The notes under the pieces: model-generated
Databases searched by the model: none
What the model was told of the DNA's origin: nothing
Seen by the model: only the letters and a program-made list of their open reading frames with translations
Shown: positions 24,501 through 36,500 of the stretch, piece after piece
How the letters are laid out: the number at the start of each line of letters is the position of its first letter
Position numbering within the stretch: position 1 is the stretch's first letter
Made by a program: the position numbers and the translations under genes
Assembly: GCA_012931725.1 (NCBI GenBank)
Contig: CM022951.1
Location: 15,284,001 to 15,348,000, forward strand
Direction: 5' to 3'
From: Litsea cubeba
Lineage: Eukaryota; Streptophyta; Magnoliopsida; Laurales; Lauraceae
DNA: 64,000 bases

Positions 24501-27500
24501 TTAAGATCTCAATATGAATCGGTCAGATCCAATCTCATGAGTAGGGTCCCTTCTCCCTCTCTGGATGACTGTCTTCATGAATTATTGCGAGAGGAACAGC
24601 GACAATTGACGCAATCTGAGGTGCTTCAACAGGTTAGTCCAGGTACTATGGAGGTTGCCTATAATGTACCCACTTTTCAATCACCAACCTCCTCTGTCAG
24701 TGTTGGTCATTCTTCCAAGGGGAAACAGCCGAACAGAGATCTGAGTAAAGTACAGTGCTTCAAGTGTCAAACTTTCGGCCATTTTGCAAATCAGTGCAAG
24801 CAGCGGATCTGCAATTACTGCAAGGCATCTGGACATTCGATCAATGAATGCCGCAAACGTCCTCAAAACAGAAATCCTAAAGCTTACCAGGCGATTACTG
24901 CTACTGGAACCATTGATTCATCTTCCGCATCTTCTTCAGCACCTGCTTCTGCTGCTCCAGTCTCTCCTGAAATGATCCAACAGATGATTTTCCAGGCATT
25001 GTCCACTCTTGGTATATCCGGTAAACATCAATCTCCTTCTCACTGGTATTTTGATTCTGGTGCCTCTAATCATATGACATCATCCTCCAAAAATTTCTCC
25101 ACAATTAAACCATATGATGGCCAGATTAAAGTCCATGCTGCTAATGGAACCATTATACCTATTACATCTGTTGGTGATATCTCTCATTCTCTACCTTTAC
25201 ATGATGTCCTTTGTTCCAAAAATCTATCTACCAACTTAATTTCTGTTGGTCAATTGGTTGATAATAACTGCAATGTCTGTTTTTCCTCCTCTGGTTGTGT
25301 GGTGCAGGATCAGGAGACGGGGAAGGTAATAGTGAAGGGGCCTAAGTGTGGGCGTTTGTTTCCTCTTCACATAGTACCACCAACTCCAGATATGTCCATG
25401 TTTGCTTTATCAGTTGTTTCTAGGAATAATGTGCAGTTGTGGCACAATAGATTAGGACATCCGAATTCAACCATTTTGTTATCTTTGTTAAATTCTGGTC
25501 ATATTAATAAAATGAAGTTTTTATCATCAGATGTTGCTATTGATTGCACCACTTGTAAGCTGGGTAAAAGTAAGACTTTGCCTTTTCCTTTACATGTCTC
25601 TTCTGCTACCCAAAGTTTTGATTTAATACATAGTGATGTTTGGGGTGTTGCACCAATTATTTCTCATTCACAGTATAAGTATTTCGTAACTTTCATTGAT
25701 GATTACAGCCGGTTTACATGGATTTATTTTCTACATGCCAAATCTGAAGTTTTTGATGTATTTAAAAAATTCTTGAATTATGTTCAAAATCAATTTTCAA
25801 CATGTATTAAGGTTCTTCGAACCGACTCAGGGGGGGAATATGTATCCAAACATTTTCAGGAATTTTTACAAGATAGAGGGATTATCTCCGAACGGACTTG
25901 TCCCTATACTCCTCAACAGAATGGTGTGGCAGAACGCAAAAATCGTCATCTTCTAGACATGGTCAGATGTCTATTATTAGAATCCTCTGTTCCACCCAGA
26001 TTTTGGTCAGAAGCTTTAACCACTGCTATTCATATCATCAACCGACTTCCTTCTCCAAAACTTCAAAACACCTCTCCATATTTTCGTCTTTTCAAAACTG
26101 AACCAAAATACACTTCTTTCCACACTTTTGGTTGTGTTTGTTTTGTTCATCTTCCCACACACGAACGATCCAAGTTATCGGCTCAATCGGTAAAATGTGC
26201 ATTCCTTGGTTATGCTTCCCACCAAAAAGGTTTTGTTTGTTATGATCCCAACTCCAAGCGTATTCGTATTTCTAGGAATGTTGTTTTTTTTTAACATCAG
26301 TATTTTTTTCAGGCTTATCCTGATTCATCTCCAAAAATTTCTTTTTCTAAAGTACCATCCTTTGATGATAATTTTCTTTCTTCCCCTTTGCGATTTCATC
26401 CGGACAAGGTGTATACTCGTCGACAAAGAACAAATGCCACTACTTTGCCTCCTTTGCAAGAACCAGTCCCGATTCCTGATCCGGCATCATCCTCGCATCA
26501 ACTCGCTATTCGTCGTTCTGCTCGTATCTCTCGTCCACCAGATCGATATGGCTTCTCTCATTCATCATATTTTGCTACGTTATCTTCTGTATCCATTCCT
26601 AATTCGTATTCACAAGCAGCAAAACATGAGTGCTGGAGACAGGCTATGGAAGAAGAACTTAGTGCTCTACAGCAGAACCAAACCTGGGAGACTGTTCCCT
26701 GTCCAGCTTCGGTTAAACCTATTGGGAGTAAATGGGTTTACTCTATTAAATTAAAGGCAGATGGAACTTTGGACAGATATAAAGCTAGGCTTGTGGCCCT
26801 TGGCAACCGACAGGAATATGGCATTGACTACGAAGAGACTTTTGCTCCTGTTGCAAAAATGACTACTGTTCGCACAATCCTTGCTATAGCTGCATCTCAA
26901 TCCTGGCCTCTTTTTCAATTTGATGTGAAAAACGCATTCCTTCATGGTGATCTTAAGGAAGAAGTTTACATGCGTTTGCCTCAAGGTTTCACAAAAACAT
27001 CTGAAAATCATGTTGCTCTTCTGAAACGATCCTTGTATGGGCTAAAACAAGCACCACGAGCATGGTTTGACAAATTCAAAGATGCTTTACTCAAGCTACA
27101 GTTTCAGCAGAGTCCTTATGATCCATCGTTGTTTTTACATCACGCATCCACCGGAATCACCATCCTTCTGGTCTATGTAGACGATATCATCATCACTGGG
27201 ACAGATACAGCCACGATTCAAGATCTACAATTCTCTCTGCATCAATCTTTTCATATGAAGGATCTAGGCCCTCTGCAATATTTTTTGGGATTGGAAGTTC
27301 ATCACTCCGAGAAAGGGTTGATTTTACATCAACATAAGTACACCATGGATTTGATTGAATCCGCAGGCCTGTCAAACTCCACCCCTGTGGATACTCCTCT
27401 GGAACTGAATCTCAAACTCCATAGTGACAGTGGTGATCCACTGTCTGATCCGACATATTTTCGTCAGCTTGTCGGTAGTCTTATATATTTGACTACTACT

Positions 27501-30500
27501 CGTCCTGACATCAGTTATGCAGTCAACTTAATGAGTCAGTATATGACGAAGCCTCATCATCTACATTTAGCGGCAGTTCGGCGGATTATTCGCTATCTTC
27601 TTGGCACTTCTCATAGAGGCTTGTTCTTTCCGGTTGGCTCTAAGATGACATTGACTGCCTATTCTGATGCTGATTGGGCAGGTTGTCCTGATACTCGTCG
27701 ATCCACCACGGGCTGGTGCATGTTCTTAGGTGATGCTCTTATTTCATGGAAAGTGAAGAAACAGGACAGAGTTTCAAAATCATCAACTGAGGCAGAATAT
27801 CGTGCCATGTCTGCCGCATGCTCAGAGATTATATGGCTTCGTGGTCTCCTTGAGGAACTTGGCTTCTCACAGAAATCTCCCACACCGTTACATGCAGATA
27901 ACACCAGTGCAATCCGGATTACTGAGAATCCAGTTTTTCATGAACGCACTAAACACATTGAGGTTGCCTGCCATTTTATCAGAGATGAATATCTTCGCAA
28001 TGTTATCTCCCTTCCATTCATCTCCTCCAGCCTCCAGACTGCTGATATATTTACAAAAGCACTTCCTCGACCACGTCATCAATTCTTAACAGACAAATTG
28101 ATGCTGGTTGACTCATTGGCATCAATTTGAGGGGGGGGTGTTAATGTGTTAATGATGCTGCTGCTCCAAGCCCAGATTCGCAGGCCCATTTAGGCCCAGG
28201 CCCATACTTTGTTCTTATCATTAGTCACAGTCATAGCCTCTTGTACATACTAATTTAGTTAGCTAATTAATAGGATCTAGATTTACTTAATGGATTAGTT
28301 GATTGTAATCAGGGCTTTCAGCCCCTATATATATGAGATACAAACGACCCTCAAAGGGATCGAATTCCATTCATTCTCTCACATTCACATGAATGAGCTA
28401 AAAATCATGTATTCACTATTGAAGGATCCATTTGGGTGTTTAGGGTCATGGTTCAAAATCATGGTCGTCTACGATGAAAACCCTAAAAAAAAATATGATG
28501 TAGCGTCACGTCATGGTGTGAACTTTTTTCGACCCAAAAAAATAAAAAAAATATCCAAAAAATTCATAATATTGAAGAATGCTAGGAAACTATTTTTTTT
28601 ATTAGTACAAACTACAAAACCAAAATATTGGGTCCCCCTAAGTCATAAGATCTTGTACTGCTGTTTTCCCATAAATTATTCAAGGTTTGTTCAAATTTAA
28701 TTATAGATTACTTGTATATGTTAAAAGTACTAGAATGGTCATAAACTAGTAATATTAAACTTGAGTTATAGCACTCAAGTAGATGTAAGTTATAACTTAC
28801 AAAAGTACTAGAATGGTCCCACATCCCACATCGCCCAAGTAATGGGTTTGGCAGGGCTTCATATACCTGTTTGGGCATTCCACCTATCAACTTAAGCTTT
28901 TGGGTTGGTACATGGTTTCAGAGTTGGTTCCTATCATTCTTATGTAGCCCATGTGACAGATAGATACCGGAATTATTATGGATATCCCAACTGAAATGGA
29001 ATTAGTATGGAAACCCAAATTGATAACCCGGTTAATAGGGGGATGGCAGGATATATGTGTTTGGGAGATGGATATGTGAATACGAAACACTCAAATCAAA
29101 GATAGATAGGCTCACCACCTAAGAAATATTCTAGGGATACAGATTCACCACCCAAGGATATTATTTAGGATACAGAGCAAATGGCTCACCACTCAATGGA
29201 ATCCACCAATGAGATACAGAAACCAAACTCGCCACCCAAAGGAAGTCCACCCAAGGGATAAGAGTTAAAACAGAAGAAATCCTTCTGCTAAGAAAGCACA
29301 AAGCTTATTTTCTGAATATTCAATCTCCCCTTTATTCATTCCAGCCAAATAGCTTAAGTAGATGCTTAGAACAACCCTCTAAGCATAGGAAAACGAAATT
29401 ACATTAAAGGAAATTCAAAAGATGCTTAGGAACTACACAACATGATAAAGACAGACATAGAAACTTAAAAAAAAAAAGACAATGACTTGAAAAACTACAA
29501 ATTAAAGGCTGGAATATTTCCAAGAGAGTCCAATAAATGCTGATTGACTTCTTGACATTGGCTTGATTATCTGACTCTTCAAAATTACAATTGAGCTTTT
29601 TAACTTCAATGGGCTGACTGAAGCTTCTGGAAAATGGGGCCTTATTTGTTGGGCTTAGGAACACCAAAGTTGGGCCTTTAGACCAGATTGGGTTTGTTGG
29701 ACACACCTGTGTTAGACCCGTCCATGAAATCTGTTGGGCCTGCATGTGAGGGGGAGTATTGGGAAAATCCCACAGCCCACATCCACATCCCACATCGCCC
29801 AAATAATGGGTTTGACAAGGCTTCATAACCTATTTGGGCCTTCCACCTATAAGCTTAAGCTTTTGTGTTGGTACATGGTATCTTATAGTATGTACATAAA
29901 AACGGTGTGTTTATTATACACATTATACAGTACTAACAGGCACAGAGAGTTTGAGGTTGAACTGTTGAGGAACCTTTCAATCCAATTTCTTTCCATCAAT
30001 CTAAAACTGTATTCTTATAAATATAAATAAATAAATAAATAAAATCTTTGGTTAATTCATGGTGAAGGAGATATTGGTAGCGCTTCCTAGTAACTTGTGG
30101 AATGTACTTTTCAGGTTCTACAAAGTGCGTCTGGAATGTATAGAAACTTGAACGCTCTAGCAATGCAAATAACAAAGAAGGGTGGTCTTCTTATGACTTG
30201 CTCATGTTCAGGAGCCATGACTCAAAGTGGAATGTTCCTGCGTACTCTTCAGGTAAGTCATTTTTCTCACGTGCTTACCTCTAGCAACAGCTTATTGCTG
30301 TGCATAGAATCCTTATATAAATATACGAGAAATCAGCTAAACTTGATCTATATCCTGAATCTTCAGAAATTAATTGTTCTTAGGGCTTGTTTGGCAACTC
30401 TACTAATAGAGTCAAGTAAAGTGAAGCCCCCATTTCTAAAAAAAAAAGTCACATCAAAAGCACTTTAATTCAAATTTCCCGCCATATTAAAAAAAAAAAA

Positions 30501-33500
30501 GAGTAAAAAAGCAACCTCCTTTCTTCACTAAATGACAAAAAAACTCCACTTTTCTGTACAAAAAAGTCAAAAAAATTCCATAACAAACAACTAAAAATAA
30601 AATACCATCATAACTCACTTATATGTTTTTCTTTCTTCAAAATAATCTTTACTTCACTCAACTCCATTAGTAAAAGCCCCCAAACAGCCCCAACGGTTAA
30701 TTGTGGAAGGGGATTCCTATTGCGTCATTCAATGGGCAACCTGGTCCTCTAATCCACCGTGGTACCTTCTAGATATAATTGAAGAGGTGGTCCAACTTTC
30801 TGGAGTTTTGAACGTATCATTCCATCATATCAAGCGGTCGGCCAATGAGGAAGCTGATAGGCTTGCCAAAGCGTGAGTCCAGAAAACTTCTCTAACCATT
30901 GACTCTTAATGGCTTTTGCACTTTCTTTTTTGGGGCTTGTTGCCCCTTTTTTTTTCTTTCTTAATGGCTTTTGTACTTTCTCTCCCATCTTTTGGGCTTT
31001 GTATACAGTATACCCCTCTTATACTGTACAGTTTCTTTCTAGCAATGAATTTCAGTCACCATTTTCAAAAAAAAAAACCCAAACAGCCCCTAAAGGGTCT
31101 AGCTTATGAAAGTCATCACAGGTCCACAATTGTTTGGTGGGGTTTTGGTTGCTATTGCCGAACGATGTTAGATCCTGAACCTGATATATGTTTCTAGGGC
31201 TCTGCTTGGACCTATGTAAACCAAATGCATGTATTCAGTTTGGCACAAGTCCAGAATCCAATCATTTGGATATGCCAAGTTATGCATTACTGCAGTAAGC
31301 AAGTAACTTGGTTGCAACAAAATCCTGGTAATTTAAAAACCCTCTCAAAAGCTAGGAACTCATGGGGAAATCAGGGACTCTCCAGTTAATCAGATTTTCA
31401 GGGATTCAAATTAGAACACTCTGACCTGTAGGTTGTGGCTTGTGGGTCTTGGTGCATGTAATTGAGTTTTGAGCAACGAGATTTACAAGGCAACCACAAT
31501 TACACATACCCAAATGCCCCTAAATCTTATCAAATGAAAACAAGCAAAGTGTTGTATGGGCTTCGGGATTAGATGGTGACGGTGGATCAAGGAGTGTGTT
31601 TCCTCTGCAATTTTTTCGGTGATGATCAATCGCTTCCCTAAGGAGTTTTCTTTCTTGCTTTTAGAGGCGGACAAGGGGATCCCCTCTCTTCCTTTCTTTT
31701 TGCCTTCGTGGGAGAGACTCTTAGTTGCATGATAGTAGCTGTAGAATATCAAATTTCATCAAGGGTTTTCAGCCAGTGTCAGCTGCTCCAATAGTGAGTC
31801 ATCTCCAATTTGCCGATGACAGTTAAAGATTTTGAGTGCAGAGGAGCAAATGAAAAAAATATCAAAGCTATTTTGCTTTGTTTCAAAGCAGCTTCGGGTC
31901 TGAAGGTGAGTTTTTTATAATTTGATTGGGGTCCAAACTAATCTGGCTTGAGTTCAGGGTTAGTGATCTCATGAGTTTCAAATGCGGCTCTCTTCCAGCA
32001 TCTTACCTAGGTTTACCTCTTTGTTTGAGTGGAGCATCAAAGCTTTGTGGAATCTGGTGATCAAGTGGGTGGAGCAGAATTGGCAACGTGGAAGGCCAAA
32101 TATTTTTCCTAGGGGTGTAGAATCACCATCCAGTCTTCCTATTTTTTTCATTTTTCATTTTTCATTTTTTTTTAAATGCCCAATGTCGGTCATCAATCGT
32201 TTTGGAATGTTGCAATGTGAATTTCTTTGGCAAGGCAGAGAGGTAAAGAAGAAATAGCATTTGGTGAATTGTCCATTGGGTCCAGACATAAGAAGGGAGG
32301 GGGCTGGGTTTTAGGTCATTACGGCAGATGAATCAGGCTTTGTTGCTCAAATGGATTTGGAAGATTGGCGATGGGTCAGACGGTTTATAGTATCAGATTA
32401 TTGCGAAAAATATGGTGTCTGCAGGAATGGATGGATTGTTCTGCCTCCTTACGTCTGTAATTCTGTCGTTTGGAGAGGTTACTTGTCAATTGGAGAGTAG
32501 TTAACGAGTAATGTCAGATTCCATGTGGGTCTGGGCGACCACACTTCTGGCTGGATATGTAGGTTGGAAATAGATTCCTTGCATTCTAGTTCCCTGATCT
32601 TCTCCCTTGTGAGGGATCCTCAGGCTTCTCTGAGGAGTTATATGGCTAGGATTGGTGATCAAGTTGGTTTAGGGGCCTATTTTCAGAAGGAATCTTCCTG
32701 TAAGTGGAGGAAATCCAATTTTGGAACTTGCTTCGTATGTTGTGTATGATTATTTTTCTGCCGAAGGTTTAGATAAGTGGGTATAAATGGGTACAATGGA
32801 TGGTGAAGTTTTTGCATCTTCTTTTTCCCATATGCCATCGTGGAGTTCTTCCCCTAGTTGTCAATTCCATTTCGGTTGTCATTTCGGTCTAGCCTCCAAG
32901 ATGGAATATTTTGGTATTCGGAATTTCGGCAAAACTTTTCGGAATAAAAAAAATTTAAAATACATATACATATATGTAAAAAATAAAAAAAAAAACAAAA
33001 TATAAATTATGCATGTTTCTTGATATGGATATTGAGAGAAAAAAATAGTGAAAGTTGTTCTACAAACCGAAATGGACTGGAATGGACAACCGGAATGGAC
33101 CGAAATTCAAAGTGGAGTTTTTTTTACCCACATTCCGTTTCGGCCAAAAGACCGGAACAAAAAATTCTGGCCATCCTGGCTGAAATGAAACGGAATTGAC
33201 CACTATGGTTCTTCCCCAGCTTCAGTGGCTCGCCTTTGGTCTTTTAAGCCCTCCTTAAAGTCTGGCCTCTAGTTTGTTGCCTTGCTAAGTGGCATTCTCA
33301 CTATGGACGATCTTTGGGGGTGTAGCATTTGGGGTATCTTGTTTGCGTCGTTTTAAAGAATTCTTTATTTCTTCTTTGATTAGGAATTGGCATGAGATCG
33401 TCTTTCCTTTGGTCTTCAAGCCTCATGTGATTCTGTTTGGTGCTCCCTTATAAGCTTAATTTTGATGGGAGCGCAAATGACAACCCTGGTGTGGTTGGTT

Positions 33501-36500
33501 TGGGAGGGATCATTTGAGATAGCGATAAAGTGATCTCTCTCCTTTTTAGGCCTGGGCGTTGGCAAGTATATACTCAGTAATGTGGAAATGGATGCAATGG
33601 TATTGACCTTCGCAAAGATCGATGTTTGAATCTTCGGCATTTTATGGTGGAAGGCGATAATTGGCTACTGGCTTGTGTGGAGCTCCCTGGACCATTGCAA
33701 ATGTGGTGGAGTTACTGGAGTAGTCGGTTGACCTAGCTAAGCTGTAGCTGCTTCCTTAGCTCATGTTAAGAGAAGTGCTAACTCTGAGGCGGATGATTTG
33801 GCGAAAAAGGGAGTGAATTGTTGGACTTTATTAGTACTTTGGGATTGAATCCTTTGAATCTTCTGGGGAGGTACTTGGTTTCCTTTTTGTTTGGTGGTTT
33901 TGTGGTAGCTTTGCATGATGTCCCTCGTACTGTTTACCTTCTTTTAATAAAATTGAGTTACCATTCAAAAACATTAAAAAAGTAGAAAATTAAAATGACT
34001 GGAATCTTGGTATTTGCACTTAGATTTTTCTATTTCGTATGTTCTTTCCATCTGCAATCATGGACGACACATGAAGGTTTTGCTGTCAGTATTCCATGAA
34101 TCATTTAGGGACATAGAAAGATGACAAATAGAGACTGTTGTCTAATTTGTTAGGAAGTACTAAGTAATGTGGGTTAAGTTTGTGGCCTGGGAAACTGTTA
34201 GCAACTCCATTTACTGCTTTGCCTTTGCTTTCTATACCACCAGCATCTACTGGTTTTCATGAAGGTTAAATTAATGGAATGCTTGTGATTAGTGCTATGA
34301 CCCAAGTGGAATCCACATGGGTGCACTTTCTGATCTGTTTAATTTTTCAGGAATCGCATGCATGATTGTATCCAGGTCGCAATCCAATTAGGATGCTAAT
34401 GCTGACATCTGACTAAGCATTTTACAAATAATAATAAAAGTCATCTGAATCAGTACCAAGTTCAGATCGAATTTGATTGGGCCTAGTAGAGCCTGAATTG
34501 GAGTTCATATCTGAACTCTAAACAGTAAACAAGCCTGTAGGAGTCCAATGGGCCAAGTGCCAATATATAGATATGGCCTGTTAAGTAATTTGAGTTGAAA
34601 CTCTAGGGGTGCACATGGGCGGTTCAGATCGATTTAGAGGAGAAACCATCAACCGAATCGAACCCATCGGTTTTCCTATTTTCCCAAACCGAACCGAACT
34701 GCCCATGTACTTGAACCGAAACCGAACCGAACCGAAAGGAACCGGTTCGGTTCAGTTATAGTTTTTTTTTTTATTATTTTATGTTATTTTCTTTTCTTTT
34801 CATAAAAAAATTGCAGTTCAATTGGTGAGAGACGTTGGACTTCAATTAACAGAGTGAGGGTTAGAGTCTTCTTCAAGTAATTCTTCATATTCCTTTATAT
34901 ATTTTATAAAATATATATTTATATAATTGGTTCGGTTCGGTTCGGTTTGAGCGGTTTAACGCACCTTCAAACCGAAAACCGATCCGAACTGAACGGTTTA
35001 AAGGAAATCCGAACCGTGATCGAACCGATCTAACAAAACCGATCCGAACCTTGGATCGGTTTGGCGGTTTTTTTTGTGCACCCCTAGTTGAAAGGGCTGA
35101 TTTGATCTATAGTCAGCGATACAAAGAGATAATTGAATTTGAGAAGAATCAGGAGACGAAGAAGCAGCTTTAGAGTCACAGAAGATTTCAAAAAACAAGC
35201 TGTAAAGTCTCAGTGCCTAAGATTGGGGGACCAAGGCAGTACTTTATATAAATTTATAATTTTTCATATTTACAAATAACCCCCAGCAGTAATAAGGCCC
35301 TCAGTTCTCTCTTTTTTTTTTCTTTTTTCCCAAACAGAATCCCTATGGACCAATAACGTCAAAAACGCATTTGTGTTTTTTCTTAACATCTCAATTAGGT
35401 CCTATATGTTTATGTTGGCATGAATGACTTGTTTTTATTTATTTTTAAATAATGAAAGTGCTCAAATATGTTTCATTCCCTTTGACCCTAACTTTACATT
35501 TTACCATTTCGTTTTTCTCTTCACCGTGCCTGAGAGGTACAGACATTGGTGTTGTCTTAAATCAATGACTGGTTTGAAATCAAAAGACATTGGTGAGAAT
35601 CGCCCAATGACTACCTCCATGTCTGTGTTCTCATAGCTATACCAACTTGTTTTCCATGCATTACATCTATGCATGGTTCATTGCACCGGTGGATGCTCAC
35701 TACTGTTTCGTTGAAGGCATTTCTGAAAAGGAATTGGGTTTATTGGGAATTTCTCTTGTGCATTTCAAATACGATGTTTGATGCAAGAGTTTAGAATTTC
35801 AGATCACATAAAAAGGCACTTTCAGCCTATTGAATATGAAAAATTCAAGCATTCCAAATGCTAGCAAAAGGGGTTGAGCATTTGGAATTCTACTTCGGAA
35901 GACGGCATTTGGAATTCTCTGGGACAAGAATTCTCAAAGTTCTTCAAAACAAACATGCTAACATGCATAACAGAATGGTACTACTTCTGTTTGTTTGGAA
36001 GAATTGTCAGAATCTGAGAATTCCAAATGCATTGCCCCAAAGTAAAATTCCAAATGCCCAACCCCCCTAGAATTCTGAAAATTCATAAAGCTAAAAGTGC
36101 CTTATCATGTGGTCTGAAATTCTGCACTCTTGCATTAAACATAGTATTTGGAATGCCCAGGGGACAAGATGTAATTTCATGTCAGAAATTCTCAACAAGG
36201 CCAATTCCTATCGGAAATGCCTTTAACCAAACATTATGTTGGAACATGCACTTTCATCCTGTGTTTAGAGGGTTATAAATCGATGTTGGGAAGCACTTTC
36301 AACTGTTGGAAACATGCACTTACATCCACCAGATAGTAGCATCTCAAAGAAAAGAGGAAACATTAGTGAAGAAAGAAGGGATGGCCTGTCTGTTTACATA
36401 GAATACATAGGAATTCATGCCATATGTGGTCAAAAATGAAAATCCAAGGTGAATTTACTAAAATAATCATCAAATTACCACCCCTTTAATGGAAAGTTAA

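Larger units (their letters stand above)
22555..28389 (+). mobile_element. Nearly intact Ty1/copia retrotransposon, 5835 bp
   Basis: LTRs 22555-22807 and 28139-28389, target duplication TGAAT at 22550-22554 and 28390-28394, tRNA-Met primer site, ~1.2-kb leader, one gag-pol frame and a polypurine tract. The LTRs differ by three substitutions and a 2-bp TA repeat change in about 251 bp, so insertion was recent. The only coding lesion I see is one in-frame stop in the polyprotein. It lies in the intron in the gene's orientation. Confidence 0.96.
22260..30114 (+). other. Methyltransferase intron C-D, about 7.9 kb
   Basis: Three quarters of it is the copia element 22555-28389 in the sense orientation; the rest holds a small LTR pair. 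Bases 22260-22554 and 28395-28793 show nothing further. The acceptor is GTACTTTTCAG ending at 30114. Confidence 0.8.

Noticed and set aside
26388..26390. Separate start for a second copia ORF at TTG 26388
   Set aside because: The frame is the same as that of the upstream ORF and is open right after the TAA at 26292-26294, so this is one polyprotein with a nonsense codon.
34690..35060. AACCGAACCG runs considered as telomere-like repeats
   Set aside because: The unit is not the plant TTTAGGG type, both orientations occur, and the runs sit inside a MITE with defined ends.
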